Assembly: GCA_035309005.1 (NCBI GenBank)
Contig: DATGFP010000085.1
Location: forward strand, 1 to 33,576
Direction: 5' to 3'
Length of the DNA stretch: 33,576 nt
Origin: DATARH01 sp035309005
Lineage (GTDB): Bacteria; Pseudomonadota; Alphaproteobacteria; ATCC43930; CGMCC-115725
Part shown: piece by piece, positions 1-6,767 of the stretch
Position numbering within the stretch: the first letter of the stretch is position 1
Layout of the letters: every line of letters begins with the position of its first letter
Program-made: the position numbers and the translations under genes
The notes under the pieces: model-generated
The model's input: the letters and a program-made list of their open reading frames with translations, nothing else
Told to the model about the DNA's origin: nothing
The model's database searches: none

Positions 1-142
1 CCTGATCGAGCGCATGTTCTGCCGCCTCAAAGACTGGCGCCGCATCGCCACCCGCTACGACAAGCTCGCCGCCAACTTCGCCGCCGCGGTGACCCTCGCC
101 GCCATCGTTATCTGGTGGTTATGAATTGAGTCTGGAACCTAG
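1..142 (+). mobile_element. Right end of an IS5-family insertion sequence (partial)
   Basis: The window starts inside this element. It holds the last 40 codons of the transposase and a short tail that ends near CCTAG at about 138-142. The tail (TGAATTGAGTCTGGAACC) looks like the terminal inverted repeat of IS5/IS427-group elements, but the other end is outside the window, so the boundary is an estimate. The helicase gene on the other strand reads into this tail, which places the insertion inside that gene. Confidence 0.65.
2..124 (+). CDS. IS5-family transposase, C-terminal end (partial)
   Basis: The reading frame is open from base 2 and ends in TGA at 122-124. The peptide contains ERMFCRLKDWRRIATRYDK followed by LAANFAAAVTLAAIVIWWL. 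This is the conserved C-terminal block of IS5-family (IS427-like) DDE transposases. It includes the catalytic glutamate helix region (ER.F.RLK..RR.ATRYDK). The 5' part is outside the window, so whether the gene is intact cannot be judged. Confidence 0.8.
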   Translation: MIERMFCRLKDWRRIATRYDKLAANFAAAVTLAAIVIWWL

Positions 143-2911
143 AGCGAGGCGCCGCTCGTCCTCGGTCAGTTCGACGGGCTCGGTCGGCGCGGGCAGTCTG
201 TGTAACGCTGCCAAATCAGTGTCGTCTAACAATGCCTGGATAGTTCCAAGCCCCAATGCACTCAGCCCAGTGTGTGGGTCCTTTAGCACCGGGTAAAGCG
301 CGAGCATCAGCGCCCTGTTGGTTCGGTGTGTGTTCAACTCTGCAGACCGTGACAGGAATGCGCGCTCAGTGAGCGGCGGGACACTGGCCAGCAACTCGCG
401 GAATAGCTGGAGATCTTCCTCGAAATGTGGCGCCTGCGCCGGGCGGAGCGTTACCCCTCGGATCACACACCCTGTTAGGAGCGCAGCATACGCGTGCTCA
501 AGGGCGACGGGGGCATTAAACTTCCGTTCCAGGTCCGCGAAACCGTCGAGGATGAGCGGGCGCACCGCATCTCGCATCGAGTACTGCTGAAGCCTGCCGG
601 CGAGCCGTGAAGCAGCTTGCCGGCCGTCGGAAAAGATAAGCGCTTTGCGGCCCTTTAGTGGCGTATCAATGTCGGGGCGCGGCGGCTGCTCCAGCAATTG
701 TGAGGACACGATCTCCTGAAACGGCTCGTCACCCTTGGTGATATGATCCATGATGTCCGCGCCGCGAGCACCGCAGCGGGGGCAGCTGTGGAACTCCCCG
801 GGTGGTGTATCTTTCTGACCGACTGGTGGCAGCCAGATCTCCCGCGCCGCCTCGCTCCTCGAGCCGACGCGCCCGGACACTGGATCAAGGTAATCGAGGC
901 GAGCCCCCGAGCCTGTCGGGGGGGCCTCGAGTGCAAGGAACACAGGCTGTACGATACCGTCGACGTTATCCACCTCGCCGACGTCCTCCGCCCACAGGTA
1001 ATCGGGGAACGCTGGGTCAAAGGAAAAGGCCTTGAAGTAGGCCGAGCCGCACGAGCGGCAAGTGTGAAACTCGAAGGCGCGAGCCCCGCATTTGCACGTC
1101 CGGCGCGGCTGCGCGTAGAGCGCACCAGCCGGAGGCAAGCGCCTGGCCCAGCGCTCCCGCAGATCGTCCGAGATGCAGATGCATTTTGGATCTGAGCACG
1201 CCCATAGGCCGGGCAGCCCCCGGAAGAACGCATGTGCGCGCGCAGCAAGGAGTGGCGTCTTGCCGTTGCTCTCCTTCGCCAACGATGCCAATTCGACGAG
1301 GCTGTTAGTCGCTGCAAGCGCCAGGATCGGATCGACGCCCGGGAATAAGCGGGCTCCCAACTTGCCCACGTCCTGTGCAGGCCCAACGCCGACCGGGTCA
1401 CGCTCCTGATCGCCCTCAGCCTGCGAACCGTTGGTGAGGTTTACCAGCCGACCAGTTACAGGGAGTTCTGAAAGGGCGGCGTGGAGGGCGCGCGCGACCG
1501 GGTCTCCGTCGGTCACTTCTGCCCCCGCGCTCATCAGCGACTCGACCGACGCACCAGCGTCCACCAACTGGAAGAGAGGGAGTGCAGCGTTAAAGCGCGA
1601 GGCGAGGTCGTCGTCGTGGACGCGATGCAAGTCGACCCCAGCGATTGCTTGGGCGACGTTGTCGCCGCCAGGCCCCGAAGGCTGCGCCGCGCGCTTGTCG
1701 CCTGTGAGCACTTCAAATCCTGACGCGGGCTTACCGGCGAGATCGGCGGCGAAGCGCTTGGCGGCATCTGGGTCGGAGAACGAAGCGCTGGTGCAAATCA
1801 CTTGCAGTTGACTGAGCGGTAGCCGCAAGCGGTTGCGTAGGCGCCGGATCAGCATCGCCACCTCGGTTCCCTGCGCGCCACGATAAAGGTGCGCTTCGTC
1901 GAGGATGAGGATCAATCGCTGGTCACTGTTCGCCGCGTAGTAGTCCGCGGTCTCACGAAAGATGTCGCGCTCGATCGGCCGCAGTAGCATGTACTCGAGC
2001 ATCGAATAGTTGGTCACCAATAAATCGGGCACGCGCTCCTGCGCCTCTTGGCGCAGGAACAGTTCCGGGTCCTCGGGCTGCTCAACGGCGCGTATCCACT
2101 CATTGTCGTGGTTCTTCCACCTACCCGTTCCGAGCCATCGCCTGACCCCATCCTCCCTAGTTGGGCTCGACGAGGGCTTGGCCGGCCACCTCCCTCGGCT
2201 TCGGAGGTCCGCAATGAGTTCTCGTGCCGTCGCGTCCGACGCGGCGCGATCCTCAAGCTTGGTGAAAAACTCAAGTTGCTCCTTCAGGCGGGCCCAGTGT
2301 TTCGACGTGTCTTCTATCCGTCGCCCGGGATACAGCGTGCGTCCCGTGTAGCGGGCGAACTTCATGGGGCGGCCGCCATGGTCAGTGAACCACCGCCCGA
2401 CATCATTGCCGCCAAACAGCAGTCGGAGGCGCCCGAGTTGGTCGTTGACCAGCGCGTTCATTGGGTAAAGCAGCAACGCGCGGACTGCGCGTGTCGAGAA
2501 CGAGGATGGGCTTGCCGAGGCCTCGGTGGCGAGGCGCCCTAGGATTGGCAGTAGGAATGTTTCCGTCTTACCGGAGCCAGTCCCCGTCGTTACGACCAGG
2601 TCACGGTAGCCCGCCCCAAGCACGAGTTCCAACGCGCTCGCCTGGTGGTCATAGGGCGGATCGAAGACAATGTTGCGCTCCCCGAGATGAGTCAAGAGAT
2701 CTGTAACAACTTCCGGAAGCTTTATTTCTTTGAATCGCCTAGTAGCTGCGTAGCGTGCGGTACTTTCAAGGTAGGGTCTTTGCGCGATTGCTCCTTTCCG
2801 CCTTAGGAGTTCGTCCCGGAGGTCGACTAACGCTGGGTGGGAGATATGGTACGTAGACGTGATATAGGTACGCAGTGCGGTGGCATATTGCTCTAGTTCG
2901 CGGTCCATCAC
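119..2911 (-). pseudogene. Large DEAD/DEAH-box helicase of a defence-type family (DruE/DrmA-like), cut short by an IS
   Basis: The frame gives 930 residues. Superfamily 2 motifs are visible: Walker A TGTGSGKT at about 109-116, LLYPMNALVNDQ (Ia) at about 147-158, DEAH at 338-341 and TSAS (III) shortly after. Cysteine pairs suggest zinc ribbons at about 585-650 (CKCGARAF..CRSCGSAYF) and 735 (CPRCGARG). The second RecA domain only begins (GRKALIFSDGRQAASRLAGR) and no motif VI (QxxGRxGR) is present. The last residues (GSRLNS) and the stop are encoded by the terminal sequence of the IS5-like element, so the gene is truncated. Helicases of this shape with a C-terminal DUF1998 occur in Druantia (DruE) and DISARM-like systems; the exact family is inferred. 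A GTG at 2911 precedes ATG at 2908; GGGGATA lies just upstream. No partner defence genes are visible here. Confidence 0.75.
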
Positions 2912-3093
2912 TATCCCCGGGGAAAAAGAGCAGTGCTTCAGGCCAGAGATCGAGGTGCCTACCGGAGGTCCTCGACCGCCGTACCGATTTAAATAGCTGA
3001 AGAATTATCAGAGCTAGGCGGATCACGAAAGGGGCAATCATGAATTAAGAGCCGATCCAGAAAGATGTTGAATCGTTGGAATCGGTTGTGAAT

Positions 3094-3126
3094 ATGTGGT
3101 GCCAGAGCTTGAGGGAGGCACCACAT
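3094..3126. repeat. Perfect 10-bp hairpin in the IS5 remnant leader
   Basis: ATGTGGTGCC at 3094-3103 is the exact reverse complement of GGCACCACAT at 3117-3126, with a 13-base loop (AGAGCTTGAGGGA). The right arm ends on the ancestral ATG start at 3125-3127, and the Shine-Dalgarno-like GAGGGAGG sits at the loop and arm. Such structures in IS leaders typically limit translation from read-through transcripts; that role is inferred. Confidence 0.6.
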
Positions 3127-3343
3127 GTGGACAGCGGAACACTGACGGATGGCGGCTCGCACGGGTCTGCGGCATCCCAGCGACCTGACCGATAGCGAAT
3201 GGGCGTTGATCGAGGCGATGATCCCGCCGGCCAAGCGAGGCGGACGTCGGCGCGAGGTGCTGAACGCGACCTTCTATGTACCGCCGACCGGCTGCCAATG
3301 GCCGGCGCTGCCCGAGGATTTGCCGCCGAAGAGCACGACGCAC
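3125..3343 (+). pseudogene. Decayed N-terminal fragment of an IS5-family transposase
   Basis: The peptide after 3149 (GLRHPSDLTDSEWALIEAMI, then PPAKRGGRRREVLNA and later LPEDLPPKSTTH) is the N-terminal helix-turn-helix region (DUF4096 type) of IS5-family transposases. The usual start, ATG at 3125 (MWTAEH), is followed at once by TGA at 3143-3145, where relatives have a codon for a basic residue. There is also an apparent loss of a few residues around KRGGRRREVLNA. The frame is cut at 3343 by the IS6 element directly after PPKSTTH. It encodes no DDE catalytic domain and is dead. Confidence 0.8.
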
Positions 3344-4147
3344 GGCATTGTCACGATAACTTGGCGCTGACCGGCGATCGGCCGTAGGTTGCGAGGATGT
3401 TTCCGATCTCGTATCGCGGGCATCGTTTCCCGCCGCCGATCATCCAGCACGCGGTGTGGCTATACCTCCGTTTCACCCTGAGCTATAGGGATGTTGAGGA
3501 TCTTCTCGCCGAACGGGGGCTCGATATCTCCTATGAAACGGTGCGGCGCTGGGTGCTCAAATTCGGCCCGATAATCGCGCGACGGCTGCGACTATGCCGC
3601 CCTCGGCCGGGTGATCGCTGGCACCTCGACGAAATGGTGGTCCGTATTGCAGGCAAGCGGATGTACCTGTGGCGCGCGGTCGACCACGAAGGCGAGATCC
3701 TCGATGTGGTGCTGCAGCGTCGGCGAGACCGCCGCGCGGCCGTCAGGCTGATGCGCAAGCTACTGCGAAAGCAAGGATTTGCACCGAAGAGGGTAACAAC
3801 CGACCGACTGCGTTCGCACGGCGCCGCGTTGCGGCACCTCGGGCTCAGCTGTCACCATGAGCAGGGCCTGCGACAAAACAATCGCGCCGAGAATTCATAC
3901 CAGGTGGTGCGACGCCGCGAGCGCAAGATGCAGCGCTTCAAATCACCGGCCTCGGCGCAACGGTTTCTCAACATGCATGCCGCCGTCTACAACGTCTTCA
4001 ACCTCCAACGTCATCTTGTTTCCCGGTCGACGCTTCGGATCTTCCGGTCGGAGGCGGCGGCGCAGTGGCGCAGCGCAACCGCGGCAGCATGATCGACAGC
4101 CCCGAGTACACCACTTCCCGTCCGGGATGCGCTAAGTTGACAATGCC
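3344..4147 (+). mobile_element. IS6-family insertion sequence, complete, no target duplication
   Basis: The terminal inverted repeats match perfectly over 10 bp: GGCATTGTCA at 3344-3353 and TGACAATGCC at 4138-4147. After a 5-base insertion on the left, the match continues as ACTTGGCGC versus ACTTAGCGC. Total length is 804 bp, normal for IS6. The 8 bases flanking each side (CGACGCAC and GCCAGAGC) differ, so there is no 8-bp target duplication. This fits replicative transposition followed by an adjacent deletion, which IS6 elements are known to cause. Confidence 0.85.
3397..4092 (+). CDS. IS6-family transposase
   Basis: The product is 231 residues, the usual IS6 length. An N-terminal helix-turn-helix (LSYRDVEDLLAERGLDISYE..RRW, about residues 28-52) precedes the DDE domain. 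The likely catalytic residues are D78 (WHLDEMVV), D136 (VTTDRLRSHGAA) and E165 (NNRAENSYQ), and the family signature RRRERKMQRFKS follows. The gene fills the IS between its inverted repeats and has no stop or frameshift, so the element may still be active. The start at 3397 gives the family's usual N-terminus (MFPISYRGHRFPP). Confidence 0.92.
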   Translation: MFPISYRGHRFPPPIIQHAVWLYLRFTLSYRDVEDLLAERGLDISYETVRRWVLKFGPIIARRLRLCRPRPGDRWHLDEMVVRIAGKRMYLWRAVDHEGEILDVVLQRRRDRRAAVRLMRKLLRKQGFAPKRVTTDRLRSHGAALRHLGLSCHHEQGLRQNNRAENSYQVVRRRERKMQRFKSPASAQRFLNMHAAVYNVFNLQRHLVSRSTLRIFRSEAAAQWRSATAAA

Positions 4148-4154
4148 GCCAGAG

Positions 4155-4159
4155 CCTCT
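4155..4159. repeat. Target site duplication of the IS3-family element, left copy
   Basis: CCTCT directly precedes the left inverted repeat of the IS3-family element. The same five bases follow the right inverted repeat at 5469-5473. Five base pairs is within the normal range for IS3-family duplications. Confidence 0.8.
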
Positions 4160-4231
4160 TGGAGTGCACCCCGTTTCGACCGGACACGGGCGCTAACCCG
4201 GAGGGCCTAGGAATAAGCCTAGGCATACGCT

Positions 4232-4621
4232 ATGTCCGATACGTTTTCGAAAGTCGAAGTGATCACTGGCATCGCGCGCCGACGCCGTTTCTCGACCGAT
4301 CTGAAGCTCGCTGTGGTTGCCGAGACGATGCAGCCTGGCATGTCGGTCAGCTATGTTGCTCGCCGCCACGGGCTGTCACCGAGCCTGGTATTCCGCTGGA
4401 GGCAATTAATGAGCGAAGGCGGCAAGGAGGCGGTCCGCGCCGATGATGACGTGGTGGCGGCATCCCAAGTCCGCCGCCTTGAAGAGCGTGTGCGGGAGCT
4501 CGAGCGGCTGCTGGGCCGCAAAACGATGGAAGTCGAGATCCTCAAGGAGGCGCTCGATCTGGCGCGGTCAAAAAAACTGACCTTGCTGTCGCACTCGCCG
4601 CTTCCCGGAGATACCCGGTGA
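4232..4621 (+). CDS. IS3-family transposase OrfA
   Basis: This is a 129-residue DNA-binding protein. Residues 18-60 hold a helix-turn-helix (RRRRFSTDLKLAVVAETM through SYVARRHGLSPSLVFRWRQ). A leucine-zipper segment follows at about 80-112 (VRRLEERVRELERLLGRKTM). These are the standard OrfA parts, used to bind the inverted repeats and to multimerise. Its stop (4619-4621) overlaps a GTG of orfB by 4 bases. A run of seven A then C at 4570-4577 within the gene is the likely place where ribosomes slip to make the OrfAB fusion. Confidence 0.93.
   Translation: MSDTFSKVEVITGIARRRRFSTDLKLAVVAETMQPGMSVSYVARRHGLSPSLVFRWRQLMSEGGKEAVRADDDVVAASQVRRLEERVRELERLLGRKTMEVEILKEALDLARSKKLTLLSHSPLPGDTR
4570..4577 (+). 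other. Probable -1 programmed frameshift site for OrfAB
   Basis: Seven A then C (AAAAAAAC) at 4570-4577 is a slippery sequence. A -1 shift here moves ribosomes from orfA into an open frame reading TDLAVALAASRRYPVKVVSQ, which joins smoothly to orfB. That join is what relatives of this IS3 group encode. This is seen in the sequence and supported by the known IS3 expression mode; slippage itself is inferred. Confidence 0.65.
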
Positions 4622-5454
4622 AGGTGGTCAGCCAGGCGCTGGGCGTGGCGCGCTCGAACGTGATCGAACGCCGTGATGGCAGTACGGCTCAACGCGGCCC
4701 GCAAGAACGCCCCGGCGATGTCGAGCTGGCCAGCGCCATCCGCCGCTTTGTCGACGCGCGACCGACCTACGGGTACCGGAGGATCGCCGCGCTATTAAAG
4801 CGCGAGCGGCGATCCGACGGTTTGCCCCCGGTGAACGCCAAGCGCGTCTACCGCCTGATGAAGAAACACGCTCTCCTGCTTGAACGCCATACCGGACGCC
4901 GGCGACCGCGCGAGCACGATGGCCAAGTGGCGACGATCCGCTCGAATTGCCGCTGGTGCTCGGATGCGCTGGAGTTCACCGCCTAGAATGGCGAGGTCGT
5001 TCGTGTCGCCTTCGCCCTCGATTGCCATGACCGCGAGGCGATTTCCTGGGTGGCGACGACCGCCGGCATCTCCGGCGAGATGATCCGCGATATGATGGTC
5101 CGCTGCGTCGAGCAGCGCTTCGGCGACATCCGAGCTCCGTACCCGGTGCAGTGGCTTTCCGACAACGGTTCGATCTTTGCTGCCTACCGGACTATCGAAA
5201 TCGCCCTGGCCCTCAACCTGGTGCCGTGCTTCACCCCGGTCGAAAGCCCGGAGAGCAACGGCATGGCCGAAGCCTTCGTGAAGACCCTCAAGCGCGACTA
5301 CGTCCGGGTCAGCCCGATCCCGGATGCCGCTGCCGCCCTCGCGCTCATCAATGCCTGGATGGAGGACTACAACACCGTGCACCCGCATTCCCGACTGGGC
5401 TACCAGTCACCCCGCGAGTACATTCTGTCCCAACCCGTTGCGTGTCCGGTTTAA
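4618..5454 (+). pseudogene. IS3-family transposase OrfB (DDE integrase) with an in-frame amber stop
   Basis: The frame from GTG 4618 carries an N-terminal HTH_21 region (PTYGYRRIAALLKRE) and the rve integrase core. The catalytic residues are all present: the first D in WCSD, the second in WLSDNGS and the E in SNGMAEAFVKTLKRDY. A TAG at 4984-4986 interrupts the frame between EFTA and NGEVVRVAF, where relatives commonly have Trp or another residue (CWNGE or CDNGE). TGG to TAG needs one base change. The frame then runs on intact to TAA at 5452-5454. Unless the stop is suppressed, no full OrfAB is made, although the element's ends and target duplication are intact. Confidence 0.88.
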
Positions 5455-5468
5455 CGGGGGCAACTCCA

Positions 5469-5473
5469 CCTCT
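5469..5473. repeat. Target site duplication of the IS3-family element, right copy
   Basis: CCTCT, identical to 4155-4159, lies directly after the right inverted repeat at 5468. Confidence 0.8.
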
Positions 5474-5559
5474 CTTTTAACCGACTCGCTGTCTCAAAAA
5501 CTCTGACGACGGACAGTAGGAGTAAAATACCACCAGATTATGAGTATTTAGGTGATACG

Positions 5560-5611
5560 CTGGGCGGCATCTTCAGGCCACTGGATTAATATAAGACCGC
5601 TTCCCGCCCAG
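5560..5611. repeat. 8-bp inverted repeat
   Basis: CTGGGCGG at 5560-5567 is the reverse complement of CCGCCCAG at 5604-5611, separated by 36 bases. The loop is long for a terminator and there is no T-run. It could be a protein-binding pair or chance. Confidence 0.35.
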
Positions 5612-5631
5612 AGTGCAGTCGTCCCGACCTG

Positions 5632-5661
5632 CTGAAAAATCTTCAAACGTAGTCCTATAAT
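5632..5661 (+). promoter_or_regulatory. Candidate promoter of the DUF3489-DUF2924-recombinase operon
   Basis: TATAAT at 5656-5661 is a perfect -10 hexamer. CTGAAA at 5632-5637 is a weak -35, with an 18-base spacer. The -10 lies inside the first of two 24-bp tandem repeats, so a protein binding the repeats would cover the promoter. The first gene begins about 100 bases downstream. Confidence 0.45.
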
Positions 5662-5692
5662 TACTCAGAAACGTAGTCCTATAATTACTCAG
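5645..5692. repeat. Two perfect 24-bp tandem repeats upstream of DUF3489
   Basis: Positions 5645-5668 and 5669-5692 are identical and directly abutting. Each begins AAACGTAGTCC and ends ATAATTACTCAG, and each contains TATAAT. Within each unit AGT and ACT flank an AT-rich core, giving a weak dyad. The placement over and just after a candidate promoter suggests an operator or a duplicated promoter. Confidence 0.75.
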
Positions 5693-5763
5693 AAAGGAGT
5701 GGCTTTCGCTGGCGAAGAGAGCGTCAGTGTCGGTCGGGCAGATGCCCGGCAACGGAGGACACC

Positions 5764-6246
5764 ATGACGTTTTATATGATCCACGGCGAGAGCGTCACCG
5801 CGCACGCTTCAGCGCCACCGGCGATCCCGGAAGGTGTGGTGATCGTCAAGTCGATCGAGGATATCGAGGCGAGCACCCTGTCGAAGGCACAGCTGGCCGC
5901 AATCTGGAATGCGCTGCCGGGTGCGACCCCGATCGCCCGGTTCAAGGACCGCAAGGCCGGTGCGCAGCGGCTCTGGGCCGCTTTCGCGCAATTGCCGGTT
6001 GATCCGGAGCCGGTTGGCGGTGCGGCCGGCCCACGCCCCGGCTCGAAGCAGGCGCAGGTCATCGATCTGCTCAAGCGCCCGGAAGGTGCGACGGTCGCCG
6101 AGATAATGGCGGCGACGGCATGGCAGCCCCACACCGTCCGAGGCATGTTCGCCGGGGCGCTGAAGAAAAAGCTGGCGCTCACGGTCGTCTCTGCCAAGGA
6201 GGAGCGGGGGCGCGTTTATCGCATTGCCGCCCAAGGGCATGCGTGA
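5764..6246 (+). CDS. DUF3489 domain protein, winged-helix-like
   Basis: A 160-residue protein with a strong ribosome site GGAGGA about 5 bases before ATG. The N-terminal half (about 30-85: ASTLSKAQLAAIWNALPG, ARFKDRKAGAQRLWAAF) and the C-terminal half (about 98-155: GSKQAQVIDLLKRPEGATVA, EIMAATAWQPHTVRGMFAG, ALKKKLALTVVS, RGRVYRI) match the pattern of DUF3489 proteins. The second half reads like a winged helix-turn-helix with its wing, so DNA binding is likely. It is the first gene of a coupled operon with DUF2924 and a serine recombinase, an arrangement that recurs in alphaproteobacterial elements. A regulatory or accessory recombination role is inferred. Confidence 0.88.
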   Translation: MTFYMIHGESVTAHASAPPAIPEGVVIVKSIEDIEASTLSKAQLAAIWNALPGATPIARFKDRKAGAQRLWAAFAQLPVDPEPVGGAAGPRPGSKQAQVIDLLKRPEGATVAEIMAATAWQPHTVRGMFAGALKKKLALTVVSAKEERGRVYRIAAQGHA

Positions 6247-6767
6247 GATCGGCGATGACCCGGGATCGCACTCGCCGGGGTTCCGGCGAGCTTCCCGCGA
6301 GTGGTGCCGCAATCGCTGATATCGCGGCGGCGATCACGGCCCTGGAGATGTGCACCACCGATGACTTGCGGATTGAGTGGCGCAAGCTACACCGGGCCTC
6401 TCCCCCGAGCCGGCTGAGCCGTGACCTGATCCTGCGGGCGATCGCCCATGGCCTGCAGGAGCGCGCCTATGGCGGGCTGAGCCTGGCGACGCAGCGGTAC
6501 CTGAACACCCTGGCCGACGAATTGAGCGCCAAGGGTGCCGCGTACTTCAATGCGGCGGTCGCCCTCAAGCCCGGCAGCAAACTGGTGCGCGAATGGCACG
6601 GGCGCGCCCACAGCGTGATCGTGCTCGATGACGGGTTCGAGTATGAGGGGCAGCGCCATCGCTCGCTGACCGGGATTGCCACGCTGATCACCGGGGTGCA
6701 CTGGTCGGGGCCGACCTTCTTCGGGCTCAAGAAACCGTCGCGCACTCCTTCCGAGGCCCGGCGATGA
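6243..6767 (+). CDS. DUF2924 domain protein
   Basis: The 174-residue frame matches the DUF2924 pattern: LRIEWRKLHRASPPSRLSRD, LILRAIAHGLQERAYGG, then PGSKLVREWHGRAHSVIVL, DDGFEYEGQRHRSLTGIA, TLITGVHWSGPTFFGLK. The C-terminal stretch is a conserved block in phage-like and integrative elements next to serine recombinases. GTG at 6243 is chosen because GTGA overlaps the previous stop by 4 bases and AAGGG lies six bases upstream; ATG at 6255 is the alternative. Its end overlaps the recombinase start by ATGA. The biochemical function is unknown; co-translation suggests it helps or controls the recombinase. Confidence 0.85.
   Translation: MRSAMTRDRTRRGSGELPASGAAIADIAAAITALEMCTTDDLRIEWRKLHRASPPSRLSRDLILRAIAHGLQERAYGGLSLATQRYLNTLADELSAKGAAYFNAAVALKPGSKLVREWHGRAHSVIVLDDGFEYEGQRHRSLTGIATLITGVHWSGPTFFGLKKPSRTPSEARR

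Larger units (their letters stand above)
3049..3343 (+). mobile_element. Remnant of an IS5-family element (left end only)
   Basis: The segment from about 3049 (GAGCCGATCCAGAAAGATG) looks like the left inverted repeat and leader of an IS5-family element, followed by the first part of its transposase. It stops abruptly at 3343, where the IS6-family element begins. The right half is not found on the far side of the IS6 element, so it was lost rather than displaced. The left boundary is estimated from sequence character only. Confidence 0.55.
4160..5468 (+). mobile_element. IS3-family (IS2-like) insertion sequence, complete with target duplication
   Basis: The left end TGGAGTGCACCCCGTT at 4160 pairs with the right end, whose reverse complement at 5468 reads TGGAGTTGCCCCCGTT. 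Both then share ACCGGACACG. The length is 1309 bp. CCTCT at 4155-4159 and 5469-5473 is a clean 5-bp target duplication, so the insertion is fairly recent. It landed 12 bp from the IS6 right end. Inside are orfA, a slippery A-run and orfB, the last with an in-frame stop. Confidence 0.9.
5474..5763. other. Non-coding region upstream of the recombinase module
   Basis: About 290 bp without a credible gene and more AT-rich than its surroundings. It holds an 8-bp inverted repeat (5560-5567 and 5604-5611), a plausible promoter and two 24-bp tandem repeats. It is the only long intergenic space next to the serine recombinase operon, so regulatory or recombination sites for that element would be expected here. 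No attachment site could be proven. Confidence 0.5.

Noticed and set aside
119..2911. A complete Druantia or DISARM system
   Set aside because: Only one truncated helicase is visible, and none of the partner genes (methylase, PLD nuclease, other Dru proteins) is in the window.
3344..5468. A composite transposon
   Set aside because: The two complete elements belong to different families (IS6 and IS3) and enclose no cargo between matching ends.
5645..5692. Start of a CRISPR array
   Set aside because: There are only two copies, they abut with no spacer between them, and no cas genes are near.
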